From Bacteroidales bacterium (GTDB lineage Bacteria; Bacteroidota; Bacteroidia; Bacteroidales; UBA932): 48,741 nt of DNA. Where the stretch lies: NCBI GenBank assembly GCA_024401895.1, contig JAKSKE010000007.1:1-48741 (forward strand). The letters run 5' to 3'. Position 1 is the first letter of the stretch, and each line of letters begins with the position of its first letter. The notes beneath the pieces are model-generated. The model had not been told where the DNA came from. It ran no database searches and was given only the letters and a program-made list of their open reading frames with translations. A program made the position numbers and the translations under genes. Of this stretch, positions 1 to 8,467 are shown in pieces.

Positions 1-91
1 GGCGAAGCGCAGATGATGTGACTGGATAGAAAACACAGGGTTTTGCTGGTGAGCCGAGATTCCGATTTGAATGGCTTTTTGTTAGAATCAA

Positions 92-364
92 ATGATGATG
101 TTCCCAATGCCACCCAACATGCAAATCGGCCGTCTTGCTGTGAGTGAAGAATATAAGGGTCATGGATTCGGCTCTAAAATTCTCGGTCTTGTGAAGCAGT
201 GGTACTCTTCTGACAATAGAGCCGGATGCCGATACATCACTGTCGATTGCAATAAAAAAAACGGCCTAATGGTGGCCGTTTTCAATGTTTATGCAGCTTT
301 CGCTATGGCTTATTTTACAGCCCGTACCGAGAGGAGGCTATTGGCCATTTTCCGGGTGCTGTAA
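92..364 (+). pseudogene. GNAT acetyltransferase remnant
   Basis: The open frame begins with a stretch typical of the acetyl-CoA-binding core of GNAT N-acetyltransferases: IGRLAVSEEYKGHGFGSKIL (the R/Q-x-x-G-x-G/A loop) followed by a segment ending CRYITVDC, the usual beta-strand after the acceptor helix. The homology stops near base 255, where the frame runs into the terminator hairpin of the opposite-strand gene; the last 35 codons resemble nothing and overlap that gene. An in-frame stop lies at 83-85, so the N-terminal half is missing too. Such toxin-type GNATs normally have about 160-180 residues, so this is a fragment truncated at both ends. Recognition is by motif only; no function is expected. 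Confidence 0.6.
252..283 (-). terminator. Rho-independent terminator of the FISUMP lipoprotein gene
   Basis: A perfect 9-bp stem (AAAACGGCC at 258-266, GGCCGTTTT at 274-282) with a 7-base loop lies 27 bases past the stop codon of the gene ending at 310. Read on the minus strand it is followed by a run of eight U. It could also act weakly in the other direction. Confidence 0.85.
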
Positions 365-2193
365 TCATAAGACCAGGGCAGAGTTACCTCATAGCAATTT
401 TCTCCGGTTGTATATTGGTTTGTCATAAGTCCGGCGCGGGAACCTGCATACCTGGGACTGTCATAACTGTACTCGGCATATCCAGCATAAGGGAAGAATA
501 TAGAATTGCCGTTTTTCAGCGATTTGGCGCGGATTCCGGCCACACCTTCAAGCGTCTCCTCATCCCAATCGCAGTTCTGTTTCAACTCCAACCATTCTTC
601 GGTGGATGGCAGCCTCCAGCCGTTGCCTAGGTTGACGGCAGCCGCGTCGTCGGAGGCATCCATTGTGCCAGTCCCCGATGTAATTGAATATTTCTCAGAG
701 CCCTGCCACTTGTAGTCATAGCCCGGAGCATTTTTCTTGGGTACGGTCTCTGCCCAGGCATAGTGATAGCCATTCTCGCACGGCTTCGTTGCTCCGAGGT
801 TGAAAGAAGCCCATTTAACGCTCAGGCCAAGGTCAACCGCATCGGGCTGTGAATAAGTATAATGCTCGAGCGTTTTTCTCACAGAGTTTCCTGCCCAATA
901 AGTATCTCCGTCAATAATGACATACGGGGCAATGGTATAGTAGGTCTCAGGCTTAAGGCCCGTAAGATTCACGTCTGCCTGCCCAAATTCATCCACGGTA
1001 AGGACCGTTTTCTGCCACGAGGGATCGTGCTCTTCATAGAACTCCCCTTCGGCGAAAAGCACTCCGTATTCGATAGCCGAATACCCGGGGCCGTCAACCA
1101 CGAAATGCACAGTGGCGCTTATGCTGGTCTCTTCTACCGACTCATTACTCAAATAAGCATTTACGTTATATCCCTGGAACAGTTCGACATTTATTTCGGT
1201 CACTCCGCCATCGGGGATATTCAGAGCCTTTTCAAGCTTTACATTCTTCGTAAACACAACCTCATCCTCGCCCATAGTTCCGTAAACATTTACAGTAAAC
1301 CATTCCCGTATAGAACCCGAAATGGTTCTGAGCCAAACGGTCAACGGGGCTTTCGCCTCGCATTGTGGATATTGGTACAAATCGAAACGGATCTCGTTTG
1401 AAGGCTTGCTATATACTCCTATCTTGTGCAGATATGAATCGTATTCCATAAGATAGGCGGCAGGCCAGGATTCATCGCATTTGAGTTCTCCCCTCAAAGG
1501 TTGGAAACCTTCCGGCAGTCCGGTAAAGTTAATCTTCAGCACAGAACCGACCCTGGCGAACTTCATATTTACGCTTTCGGGTTGAGTTTCGGAATCGAGG
1601 ATATCGGACACCAGCACGTCGGCATTGGGGTCGAAATACCCCGGAGCAGGAGCCTGGTCAATCGGAATTTCCACGATGGCCGTAGGATGGGCCGGAATCT
1701 GTTCCAAACCTTGAATATCGGGGGCCATCGCGCTCCAGCGCTTGCACCAGTCTCCGAAAATGTCATCATTCCCGGTCCATTCGTAGGAGCGGAAGCTCGA
1801 TGCCGGATATACTGCAATATAATGGTACTTCTCATCGGGGTTCTTTGCCCTTACCTCCAGGTTAATCGAGAAATCGGCAACCTTCGATTGGGTCGCAACA
1901 GGGTCTGAATAATACCACATTTCCGGCCAATCCTCCGGTCCGGTCCAGTCTTTACTGTCCTTTTCAAACTTAGAATAGATGAGTTCGAGGACAGCTACCC
2001 GGTCGCCTTCCGTCCAATAAGGTACAAGGGCTCCGTTCTCGGAAATCAGGGCTGTCTTGGTACCGCCTTGGTTGGCAATGATATGCATATCGATTTTCTT
2101 CTTTCCGAATTCCTGCTTCACACTTTCCTTCTGACAGGAAACAGCCAGTGCCAGAACTGCAAGCACTGCGAGTGTTCTGAATATTTTTTTCAT
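310..2193 (-). CDS. Fimbrillin-like lipoprotein with C-terminal FISUMP domain
   Basis: A 627-residue lipoprotein. The signal peptide ends in a lipobox with Cys20 (AVSC). Residues 30-200 resemble the N-terminal part of Bacteroidota fimbrillin-like proteins (a strand pattern around TKTAL, then a variable beta-rich part). Residues 355-442 look like a fibronectin-III-type repeat (the LKPETYYTIAPYV strand is typical). Residues 452-627 match the 'Fibrobacter succinogenes major paralogous' (FISUMP) domain, with DLGLSVKWASFNLGA, YAWAET and GWRLPSTEEW. The start is set by the TAATG junction with the upstream small gene, where stop and start share one base. It is probably surface exposed; ligand unknown. 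Domain calls come from memory of the families; function is not known. Confidence 0.85.
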   Translation of the reverse strand: MKKIFRTLAVLAVLALAVSCQKESVKQEFGKKKIDMHIIANQGGTKTALISENGALVPYWTEGDRVAVLELIYSKFEKDSKDWTGPEDWPEMWYYSDPVATQSKVADFSINLEVRAKNPDEKYHYIAVYPASSFRSYEWTGNDDIFGDWCKRWSAMAPDIQGLEQIPAHPTAIVEIPIDQAPAPGYFDPNADVLVSDILDSETQPESVNMKFARVGSVLKINFTGLPEGFQPLRGELKCDESWPAAYLMEYDSYLHKIGVYSKPSNEIRFDLYQYPQCEAKAPLTVWLRTISGSIREWFTVNVYGTMGEDEVVFTKNVKLEKALNIPDGGVTEINVELFQGYNVNAYLSNESVEETSISATVHFVVDGPGYSAIEYGVLFAEGEFYEEHDPSWQKTVLTVDEFGQADVNLTGLKPETYYTIAPYVIIDGDTYWAGNSVRKTLEHYTYSQPDAVDLGLSVKWASFNLGATKPCENGYHYAWAETVPKKNAPGYDYKWQGSEKYSITSGTGTMDASDDAAAVNLGNGWRLPSTEEWLELKQNCDWDEETLEGVAGIRAKSLKNGNSIFFPYAGYAEYSYDSPRYAGSRAGLMTNQYTTGENCYEVTLPWSYDYSTRKMANSLLSVRAVK

Positions 2194-2354
2194 TAGAAAG
2201 CCCCTCCAAAATTTATATCATCCTCATTAATGGGCAACCCGGCTGCTCCGTTGTCTCCAAAGTTCACATCATTGGCTCCACTCTGACACAGCAGTTTAAC
2301 GACCTTAAAAGCCACTGTCTCCGCCGTCGGCGTCAAATAAATTTTTCGTTTCAT
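2193..2354 (-). CDS. 53-residue small protein upstream of the lipoprotein
   Basis: A short gene coding for 53 residues, starting MKRKIYLTPTAETVAFKV and ending in DDINFGGAF. Its stop overlaps the start of the downstream lipoprotein by one base (TAATG), a translational-coupling arrangement, and a TAnnTTTG promoter box lies 32 bases upstream of its start. Short proteins with the pattern MKK-x-Y-x-x-P-x-x-E-x-x-x-F followed by an acidic, Gly-rich tail are common next to fimbrillin-like lipoproteins in Bacteroidales, from what I recall of such loci. There is no signal peptide; one Cys (residue 23) sits mid-chain. The function is unknown; it could be a small regulator, a leader-type gene or a precursor peptide. 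Confidence 0.7.
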   Translation of the reverse strand: MKRKIYLTPTAETVAFKVVKLLCQSGANDVNFGDNGAAGLPINEDDINFGGAF

Positions 2355-2385
2355 TTTCTATCTTGATTTTCGTGTTCAGCAGGAA

Positions 2386-2393
2386 CAAAAATA
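2386..2393 (-). promoter_or_regulatory. Promoter -7 box for small gene and lipoprotein
   Basis: On the minus strand the sequence is TATTTTTG, an exact match to the Bacteroidota -7 element TAnnTTTG. It would start a transcript about 25 bases before the small-protein start. No clear -33 TTTG was seen. Confidence 0.5.
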
Positions 2394-2492
2394 TCGAATA
2401 TTCCAGTCTGAATACAGCCTGGAAGCCTTGGATTATCGATATCTATAAATATTCTTTAGATTCAGGGCCATTCACCTCCGCCGGATTATAAC

Positions 2493-2500
2493 TATTTTTG
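2493..2500 (+). promoter_or_regulatory. Promoter -7 box for the LuxR-type regulator
   Basis: TATTTTTG matches TAnnTTTG, 37 bases before the ATG at 2538. The 183 bases between the divergent genes hold this box and the one for the small protein; apart from short AT-rich palindromes (for example TATCGATA) I see nothing else there. Confidence 0.5.
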
Positions 2501-2537
2501 TATATGTCAAAATGTACCATACTATAAATCTTGATTT

Positions 2538-3797
2538 ATGAGACTGTTAGCCCTTTTGTATATATGTTTGACCATCGGCGGAAGCGCACAGATAAAAGAA
2601 TGGTGCCGCAAAGGACAGGAATGCATCGACAACGGCGACGGTATGGGAGCCGCGCAGTATTACAAACAATGCTGCGATTATATAGGAACCGGCCGCAATA
2701 TGATTCCTCTTACATCCTCCCTTTCCAACATTGCCGGAATCTACGAGAAAGCCGGGAATTATACCGAGGCCGAGAAGTACATCCAACGCTCGATAGGTCT
2801 GGGGAAAGTACTTGGCAGAACAGGCTCCCAGGCTTTGAGATATCTGGATGCCAGCCGCATCAATCTAGCTATGGGCAATGCTGAAAAAGCTTTGTCCTAT
2901 GCAGGCGAAGGACTGCAGATAGCCTATCAATCGAACAACGAGAATACAATAGGCCAGCTGCTTATGCAGCTTGGAGACTGCTATTCCCGGGCCGGGGAGC
3001 ACAGAATAAGCGATTCTCTCTATTCCAAGGCTGTCGAATGGCTTTACGTAAGGGGAAAAGGCAGGACGTATGTTCCTCAGGCATATCTCAAGCTCGGAAA
3101 CAATGCCATAGAGAGGGGCGACACCGCAACGGCGCGCATCTATTACGAAAAGATGCTGGACGAGACCAGATGGGGTTACGACCAGTCTCAAATGTACACT
3201 GCCTGCAATATTCTCTGCGAAATTCTTCCCTCGGACGACCCCGCATCGGAAAAATACCGCAAGATGGCGGATTCTTTGGATTTTGTGCCAATGGTCGAGG
3301 CTCTGGGCATAAATCTGATGCTTTGCAATCTGGAATTCCCCCGTCTCGAAAGAGAACGTCAGCTTGCGGCCGAAAAACAGCACAGCCGTATGCTCACATA
3401 CATTGCCGTTCTTTGCGTGCTGCTCATTTGCCTGGCGCTTATCACCGTTTTCATCCTCAGGTGCAACCTGAAGCAGGCGGAGGCCAGAAATGCCAGCCTG
3501 ATTAAAGCCAACCTGCAGAAAGAGGCCCTTTTATCCATAGCCCGCTCGGTAACGTCAAAACTTGAAGAAGTAAACAAGATCTCAGATGACGAAATTCCAA
3601 TACCCGAGGTAAAACTCACCAGACGCGAAACGCAAATAGCCCGTCTGGCCGCTCAGGGTAAACTGAACAAAGAAATCGCAGACGAGCTTGGTATAAGTAT
3701 AGGAACGGTGGCCGTTCACAAGAACAATCTCTTCAGAAAACTGGGAGTTGGGAACACCGTTGAACTGATGCGGTGTATACAGAAGATAGGATTATAG
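2538..3797 (+). CDS. Membrane-bound TPR protein with LuxR-type DNA-binding domain
   Basis: A 419-residue one-component regulator of a type common in Bacteroidota. Residues 1-17 form a signal peptide or membrane segment. Residues 20-270 are helical with TPR-like repeats ([59 protein letters not shown]). A transmembrane helix spans about 286-308, followed by a probable coiled coil (310-345). The C-terminal 60 residues are a LuxR/GerE helix-turn-helix ([20 protein letters not shown], then [20 protein letters not shown]). The TPR part should face the periplasm and the DNA-binding part the cytoplasm. It is divergent from the small protein and lipoprotein, which are possible targets. The ATG is preceded by a -7 box; an alternative upstream TTG is less likely. 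Confidence 0.88.
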   Translation: MRLLALLYICLTIGGSAQIKEWCRKGQECIDNGDGMGAAQYYKQCCDYIGTGRNMIPLTSSLSNIAGIYEKAGNYTEAEKYIQRSIGLGKVLGRTGSQALRYLDASRINLAMGNAEKALSYAGEGLQIAYQSNNENTIGQLLMQLGDCYSRAGEHRISDSLYSKAVEWLYVRGKGRTYVPQAYLKLGNNAIERGDTATARIYYEKMLDETRWGYDQSQMYTACNILCEILPSDDPASEKYRKMADSLDFVPMVEALGINLMLCNLEFPRLERERQLAAEKQHSRMLTYIAVLCVLLICLALITVFILRCNLKQAEARNASLIKANLQKEALLSIARSVTSKLEEVNKISDDEIPIPEVKLTRRETQIARLAAQGKLNKEIADELGISIGTVAVHKNNLFRKLGVGNTVELMRCIQKIGL

Positions 3798-3806
3798 CGC
3801 TTACCG

Positions 3807-4400
3807 CTAGCCTATTTCTTTGTCAATCATAGCCAGGATACGTGCCTGGTTCTGCTCAATTGTACCGGGATGACCGGCGGCCTCGTGATAGTTGCCAGCC
3901 TTTTTGTAGTAGTCGATAAGGGGCTCGGTCTGGTTATGATATGTCTTGATTCGGTTAGATACGACTTCGTCCGATGCGTCGTCGGCACGGCCTTCCACCG
4001 TTGCACGATGCTTGATTCTTTCGTGAACCACCTCGTCGGGAATCATTATGGAGATTACGGCATCGACCTTCTCTCCCCTCTTCTCCAGAATTTTGTCGAG
4101 GTCCTGTGCCTGCCCCAGCGTTCTGGGAAAACCGTCGAGCAGGAATCCGTCCACATCCTTTATGGTATCGAACGCTTTCTCTATCATTCCTTCAACGACA
4201 GAATCGGGAACAAGCGAACCGGCAGAGATAAGACTCTGTGCGTGGAGTCCGAGTTCTGTTCCGGCGGCAATTTCGGCACGGAGAAGTTCTCCCGTAGAAA
4301 TATGCCTGAGATTGTACTTTTTTGCAATTGCTCCGGCGTGAGTACCCTTGCCAGCACCCGGAGGCCCGAAAAGAATGAAATACCGCATATTATTGTTCAT
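3807..4400 (-). CDS. adk: Adenylate kinase
   Basis: Adenylate kinase converts ATP + AMP to 2 ADP in the cytoplasm. The 197-residue sequence has the P-loop GPPGAGKGTHA (residues 12-22; the last position is His where Gln is usual), the AMP-binding segment ISTGELLRAEI, the DGFPRT motif and the LID-side GRADD. The LID is short and has no Cys residues, so this is the short, zinc-free form. Translation may begin at Met1 or at Met5. The gene overlaps the 3' end of hpt by 11 bases, so the two purine genes are cotranscribed and coupled. It is convergent with the LuxR-type regulator, 9 bases apart, with no terminator visible between them. Confidence 0.96.
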   Translation of the reverse strand: MNNNMRYFILFGPPGAGKGTHAGAIAKKYNLRHISTGELLRAEIAAGTELGLHAQSLISAGSLVPDSVVEGMIEKAFDTIKDVDGFLLDGFPRTLGQAQDLDKILEKRGEKVDAVISIMIPDEVVHERIKHRATVEGRADDASDEVVSNRIKTYHNQTEPLIDYYKKAGNYHEAAGHPGTIEQNQARILAMIDKEIG

Positions 4401-4929
4401 TAATTATGTATATATCCTTGTAATTGCGACCGAATTCCTCATAGTCAAGACCGAAGCCCAGTATGAAAACATTCGGGATGGACTTTCCAATATAGTCTAC
4501 CTTGAATGCCTTCTTGAATATCTGCGACTTGAACAGCATAGTGCATATCTTGATGTCCGCTGCGCCAAGGTCCTTAAGGTATCCCAGCAGGAACTCCATA
4601 CTGTTTCCGCTGTCCACAATATCTTCGCAGATAATTACGTTCTTGCCTTTAACGTCGCCTACAAGGGAAGTTGCGGCGTGTACTTCATTCATCCTCTGCG
4701 TGCCGCTATACGATGTCAGCTTTATGGAAGCCAGTTCGCACTCCACATTGAGCCTCTTCATAAGTTCTGCGGTAAACAGTATTGCGCCGTTGAGCACGCA
4801 AAGCAGCATCACCTGCTTTCCAGCATAATCTCTGTTGATTTTCTCTGCAACGCCATCTATACAAGCGAGGATTTCCTCGTTGGGCATATACAGCTTGAAT
4901 GATTTTCCTCTTAGTTCAATATTGTCCAT
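4390..4929 (-). CDS. hpt: Hypoxanthine phosphoribosyltransferase
   Basis: Salvage enzyme transferring the phosphoribosyl group of PRPP to hypoxanthine (and usually guanine) to give IMP or GMP. The 179-residue protein has the PRPP-binding loop VIICEDIVDSGNSM (about residues 97-110), the LLCVLNGAILF strand with the family's non-proline cis-peptide region, and the C-terminal PNVFILGFGLDY segment. It is the first gene of an hpt-adk pair. The upstream 140 bases, shared with the divergent helix-hairpin-helix gene, contain two inverted repeats (4945-4964 and 5009-5029) that could bind a regulator. I found only degenerate -7 boxes for this gene. Confidence 0.96.
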   Translation of the reverse strand: MDNIELRGKSFKLYMPNEEILACIDGVAEKINRDYAGKQVMLLCVLNGAILFTAELMKRLNVECELASIKLTSYSGTQRMNEVHAATSLVGDVKGKNVIICEDIVDSGNSMEFLLGYLKDLGAADIKICTMLFKSQIFKKAFKVDYIGKSIPNVFILGFGLDYEEFGRNYKDIYIINEQ

Positions 4930-4944
4930 TTATGCGCAAAAGAA

Positions 4945-4964
4945 TCGTACTGTCCAAAGTACGA
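4945..4964. repeat. Inverted repeat upstream of hpt
   Basis: TCGTAC at 4945-4950 and GTACGA at 4959-4964 are perfect inverted arms around 8 bases, ending 16 bases before the hpt start codon. Either an operator or a small hairpin in the hpt leader. Confidence 0.4.
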
Positions 4965-5008
4965 AACATTTCAGTATGTAAATATACTAACTATTTCTGT
5001 TAGATAAA

Positions 5009-5029
5009 CGTTTTATTTGAAATAAAACG
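5009..5029. promoter_or_regulatory. 21-bp perfect palindrome between hpt and the HHH gene
   Basis: CGTTTTATTT is followed by a central G and then its exact reverse complement. It lies 80 bases before hpt and 41 bases before the divergent gene at 5070, overlapping where the -33 region of the plus-strand promoter would be. The symmetry suggests an operator for a dimeric repressor; there is no direct evidence. Confidence 0.45.
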
Positions 5030-5041
5030 GATAAGTTTTTC

Positions 5042-5049
5042 CATATTTG
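5042..5049 (+). promoter_or_regulatory. Probable -7 box for the HHH gene
   Basis: CATATTTG differs from TAnnTTTG at one position and lies 21 bases before the ATG at 5070. A TTTG at 5016-5019, inside the palindrome, is about the right distance to be the -33 element. Confidence 0.35.
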
Positions 5050-5069
5050 CCAAAACCAAACTTAATGCT

Positions 5070-6725
5070 ATGATTCACGGGCTTGTCACAGCGGTGGCCT
5101 GCATTCTTCTGCAGAGCGCCGCATCACTGTTTCTGAGCGGGGCGCTCTGCCCCGAAGATATGGACGAGGAGACGGCGGAGCGGTTCTGTCATCTGGCCGC
5201 CCATCCAATAAGTATAAACCGGGCCTCCAAAAGCCGCCTTGTGGAAACCGGCCTGTTTTCTGCCTTCCAGATTGCCTCCCTGCTGGAGTATCGGGAGCGC
5301 AGCGGGGACATTCTCTCTTTCGCAGAACTCGCACGCCTGGACGGATGGAACGCAGAATTTGCCGATGCGCTGCGGGAATACGTCGACCTGAGTGGCTATG
5401 ACATACCCGGCCGGTCCTCTTCGAGGAAATCTTTTCACGGTCAGGCCACCGGACGCTACGGCAGCAATTCGTATTTGACCAAAGCCTCTATGGAATGGAA
5501 TGACCGGTGGAGCCTATTTGCGAGCTCCAAGAAAGCGAGGCCGTTGAATCTGTCGGCGGCCCGGTATGGCAACGGGCCCTTGAGCAAAGTGGTCATAGGA
5601 AATTACAACGCCCGGTTCGCTCAAGGGCTTGCAGTATGGAGTGGGATGAGGATGAGCGGGTTAGCAACGGTCGAGGCCCTTTCGCGAAGAGAGAGCGGGG
5701 TGAGCGCATCGCAATCCACATCGGCCGCCTGCAACGGTGTGGCCGCAGAGTTCAGCTGGGGGCCGTGGACCTTGTCGGCCGGGACCAATCTTGAACAGGA
5801 GAAGGAAGTCCTGCGGTTGAGCGCCCTGGCCAACCTGAACTACCTTTGGAAGCAGGGGCAGTGCGGAATCTCGGCGGTGGCAGGAGCCGGCACTCAAGTG
5901 GTGTCGGCAAACTGGAAATTCCGGCTGGGCAAAGCCGATTTCTACGGCGAGGCGGCCTTGGAGTTCGGGAGCAGGGCCCCGGCGGTCATCGCTGGAATAC
6001 GAATGGACCCGAAGTGGAAAGTTGCCTGGGGGCTGACCGCAAGGTACTACTCCCCCGCTTTCCGGGCAAAGTGGAGCGGAGCTCCAGGAAGTTTCTCGAA
6101 GAATTCCGACGAAGCGGGCCTGGCGGCGGTGCTGCGCTATCTGTGGCTGAACATTGCCGTCGACGCCGCCTACCGCCCGGAAAAGAGAATCCTGCAGGCC
6201 AAGTCATCGGTAAAATTCTCTTCCACAATACAGGCCGGAATTTTCACTCTGTCCCCAACCCTGAAATATGCCATCCGTTGGAAAGGCGGGCAAATCCCCG
6301 ACAACTCCAAAGCCGCCGCCCTGAGGAATGAACTCAGGGCCGAACTGAAAGCATCCTCCGGGTCCTGGCAAGCCAGCCTGCGCGGCGATTGCACCCTGTG
6401 CCGGAATTTCGCCTGGCTGGCGCTCGCCGAAGCCGGATTCAAGAACGGGATCCTGAACTGCTTCCTGCACGCCGAATATTTCGACATTGCCAGTTGGGAC
6501 GACAGAATCTACGTTTATCAGCGCGAAGTACCCGGAAGTTTCAACGTGCCGGCCCGCTACGGAAAAGGATTCAGCGCATCCATCACCGGAGGCTTCATTC
6601 TGGGTGGAGGAAAACCCCGGTTCACCCATAGGCTGAACATCAGGGCCGGTGCGGTGCTGTACCGCAGGGAAACAGAAAAACCCACCACTTCGGAATGGAG
6701 GGTTCAATATGCATTCAATTGGTAA
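5070..6725 (+). CDS. Secreted helix-hairpin-helix protein with beta-rich C-terminal region
   Basis: A 551-residue exported protein. Residues 1-25 form a signal peptide. Residues 44-108 resemble the ComEA-type helix-hairpin-helix pair (ISINRASKSRLVETGLFSAF, then IASLLEYRERSGDILSFAEL), a DNA- or protein-binding fold. The remaining 440 residues alternate hydrophobic and polar positions with many aromatic-rich strands (for example WSLFASSKK, FKNGILNCFLHAEYF) and end in a strand finishing AFNW, as in outer-membrane beta-barrels. Bacteroidales genomes commonly carry one such HHH-plus-barrel protein, sometimes annotated as a DNA-uptake protein; its role is not established. Its stop directly abuts the murF stop on the other strand. 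Confidence 0.75.
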   Translation: MIHGLVTAVACILLQSAASLFLSGALCPEDMDEETAERFCHLAAHPISINRASKSRLVETGLFSAFQIASLLEYRERSGDILSFAELARLDGWNAEFADALREYVDLSGYDIPGRSSSRKSFHGQATGRYGSNSYLTKASMEWNDRWSLFASSKKARPLNLSAARYGNGPLSKVVIGNYNARFAQGLAVWSGMRMSGLATVEALSRRESGVSASQSTSAACNGVAAEFSWGPWTLSAGTNLEQEKEVLRLSALANLNYLWKQGQCGISAVAGAGTQVVSANWKFRLGKADFYGEAALEFGSRAPAVIAGIRMDPKWKVAWGLTARYYSPAFRAKWSGAPGSFSKNSDEAGLAAVLRYLWLNIAVDAAYRPEKRILQAKSSVKFSSTIQAGIFTLSPTLKYAIRWKGGQIPDNSKAAALRNELRAELKASSGSWQASLRGDCTLCRNFAWLALAEAGFKNGILNCFLHAEYFDIASWDDRIYVYQREVPGSFNVPARYGKGFSASITGGFILGGGKPRFTHRLNIRAGAVLYRRETEKPTTSEWRVQYAFNW

Positions 6726-8036
6726 TCAGAGTTTATCGATAACTTTTTCCATCATAATTCCGCGGGAGCCCTTAACCAGCACCGCAGTGTCCTTTACCGG
6801 ATGCTGTTCCAGGAAAGAAGCGAGTTCGGCGGAAGTGGCAAACCAGCCCTGCAATTCCAGGCCTTCGGCCTTCAGGGCCTTCCCAAACTCTTCGCCCACC
6901 ACTATGGCGGGAATATTCTCGTCGGCCAGCCTGCGGACAACCTTTCTGTGCTCGGACTCCGAATCGGCGCCCAGCTCGCGCATATCTCCCAGCAGGGCCA
7001 GCTTTGCCGGCGCGGTCATTGCCCCGAAGTTGTCGAGAGCCGCACTCATAGAAGAGGGGTTCGCATTATAGGCATCTATGATGAGGGTATTGTACCGGCT
7101 GCGTTGCAGCTGGGAACGGTTGTTCTTGGGAACATATTCCTGCACAGCGGCAACGGCGTCGGAATCGGGCACACCGAAATATCGGCCTATGGCCAGGGCA
7201 GCCATTACGTTGGAGGCATTGTACGAGCCTACCAGATTGGTGCTCACGGTAGTGCCGTTCTTAAGGCGAATGCGCAGGTAGGGCTTTTCGGGAGATGTTT
7301 CCAGCACGCGGGCACCGTCGTAACGCACTCCGTAGGGCCAGATATGGCTCTTGACCCACTCCACCGACATTCCCCTGAGTTCGGGGTCGTCATTGTTAAG
7401 GAAAACCACACTGCCGTTGCGGGAAGAAAGATATTTGTAAAGTTCACCCTTCGCGGCCTTCACCCCTTCGAAACTGCCGAATCCCAGAAGATGCGCCCTG
7501 CCCACGTTTGTAATGAGCCCGTAGTCCGGCTGACTCACTTTCACCAGTTTGGCAATGTCGTCGGGATGGCTCGCCCCCATCTCAATAACGGCTATGTGTG
7601 TCTCGGGGGTTATTTTCAAAAGGCTCAGAGGCACGCCAATGTCGTTGTTCAGATTCCCCTGCGTGGCCGTAACCTTGAATTTGCGGGAAAGCACGGCAGA
7701 AATGAGTTCCTTCGTAGTGGTCTTGCCGTTCGTTCCGGTAAGCCCAATAACTGGCAGATGACGGCCTTCGAGCACGTGATTCCTATGATAAACAGCAAGT
7801 TGTTGCAGAGTGGTGAAAGGGTCATCAACCTTTATGAGACGTTCATCCTCCGGCAGAGCGGCATCGCCGTTCACAACGGCCCATCGGGCTCCGTCCTGCA
7901 GCGCCTTCATCGCATAGGCATTGCCGTCGAAATTCTCACCCTTCAGTGCAAAGAAGATCTCTCCGCCCTCAATGGCGCGGCTGTCTGTGATTACCTTGTA
8001 ACCGCATTCGCAATATTTTTTATACAACTCTATCAT
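6726..8036 (-). CDS. murF: UDP-N-acetylmuramoyl-tripeptide--D-Ala-D-Ala ligase
   Basis: MurF adds D-Ala-D-Ala to UDP-MurNAc-tripeptide in the cytoplasm, the last soluble step of peptidoglycan precursor synthesis. The 436-residue protein has the N-terminal UDP-binding part ([20 protein letters not shown]), the ATP-binding loop [13 protein letters not shown] (98-110), the metal/substrate segment [10 protein letters not shown] and the C-terminal domain with [11 protein letters not shown] start it at 8036, where ATGA overlaps the dut stop by four bases; a longer frame reaching 8201 adds 55 residues read out of frame through dut and is not plausible. It is the last gene of the pot-tgt-dut operon. 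Confidence 0.96.
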   Translation of the reverse strand: MIELYKKYCECGYKVITDSRAIEGGEIFFALKGENFDGNAYAMKALQDGARWAVVNGDAALPEDERLIKVDDPFTTLQQLAVYHRNHVLEGRHLPVIGLTGTNGKTTTKELISAVLSRKFKVTATQGNLNNDIGVPLSLLKITPETHIAVIEMGASHPDDIAKLVKVSQPDYGLITNVGRAHLLGFGSFEGVKAAKGELYKYLSSRNGSVVFLNNDDPELRGMSVEWVKSHIWPYGVRYDGARVLETSPEKPYLRIRLKNGTTVSTNLVGSYNASNVMAALAIGRYFGVPDSDAVAAVQEYVPKNNRSQLQRSRYNTLIIDAYNANPSSMSAALDNFGAMTAPAKLALLGDMRELGADSESEHRKVVRRLADENIPAIVVGEEFGKALKAEGLELQGWFATSAELASFLEQHPVKDTAVLVKGSRGIMMEKVIDKL

Positions 8037-8467
8037 TTTGTACCTGTACTTCCGAATCCACCTTCTCCGCGTTCCGACTCCTCCAGAACCTCTACCGATT
8101 CCCAATCCATAACCTCGTGCCTGGCAAGCACCAGCTGGGCAATGCGCTCCCCTCTTTCCACCACGAAAGGTTCCTGCGAAAGATTCACCAGAATCACGCA
8201 AACCTCGCCGCGGTAGTCGGCATCGATGGTTCCCGGCGCATTGAGCACCGTAATACCTTTCTTTGCGGCCAGGCCGCTCCTGGGGCGTACCTGAACCTCA
8301 TATCCTACCGGAATTTCAAGAAAAAGGCCGGTGGGTATGACCGCCCTGCCCAAAGGGGCGAGGGTAACCGGAGTCTCCACTGCGGCCCGCACATCCATTC
8401 CGGCCGAAGCTCCCGTTGCATAGGCCGGGAGAGCCATTCCAGATTTGTTGATGACTTTAACTTTCAT
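8033..8467 (-). CDS. dut: dUTP diphosphatase
   Basis: Trimeric dUTPase, hydrolysing dUTP to dUMP and pyrophosphate, keeping uracil out of DNA and feeding dTMP synthesis. All five family motifs are present in 144 residues: [38 protein letters not shown], and the C-terminal arm with GFGSTG. The start overlaps the lptG stop by one base (TAATG) and the end overlaps murF by four (ATGA), so it is translationally coupled on both sides. Confidence 0.97.
   Translation of the reverse strand: MKVKVINKSGMALPAYATGASAGMDVRAAVETPVTLAPLGRAVIPTGLFLEIPVGYEVQVRPRSGLAAKKGITVLNAPGTIDADYRGEVCVILVNLSQEPFVVERGERIAQLVLARHEVMDWESVEVLEESERGEGGFGSTGTK

Noticed and set aside
8037-8201. Upstream extension of murF by 55 residues
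   Set aside because: Those residues are dut read in another frame; the ATGA overlap at 8033-8036 gives the normal MurF N-terminus.
6801-8216. 471-codon plus-strand open frame opposite murF and dut
   Set aside because: It is fully antisense to two clear enzymes and its translation shows no domain, signal or normal composition.
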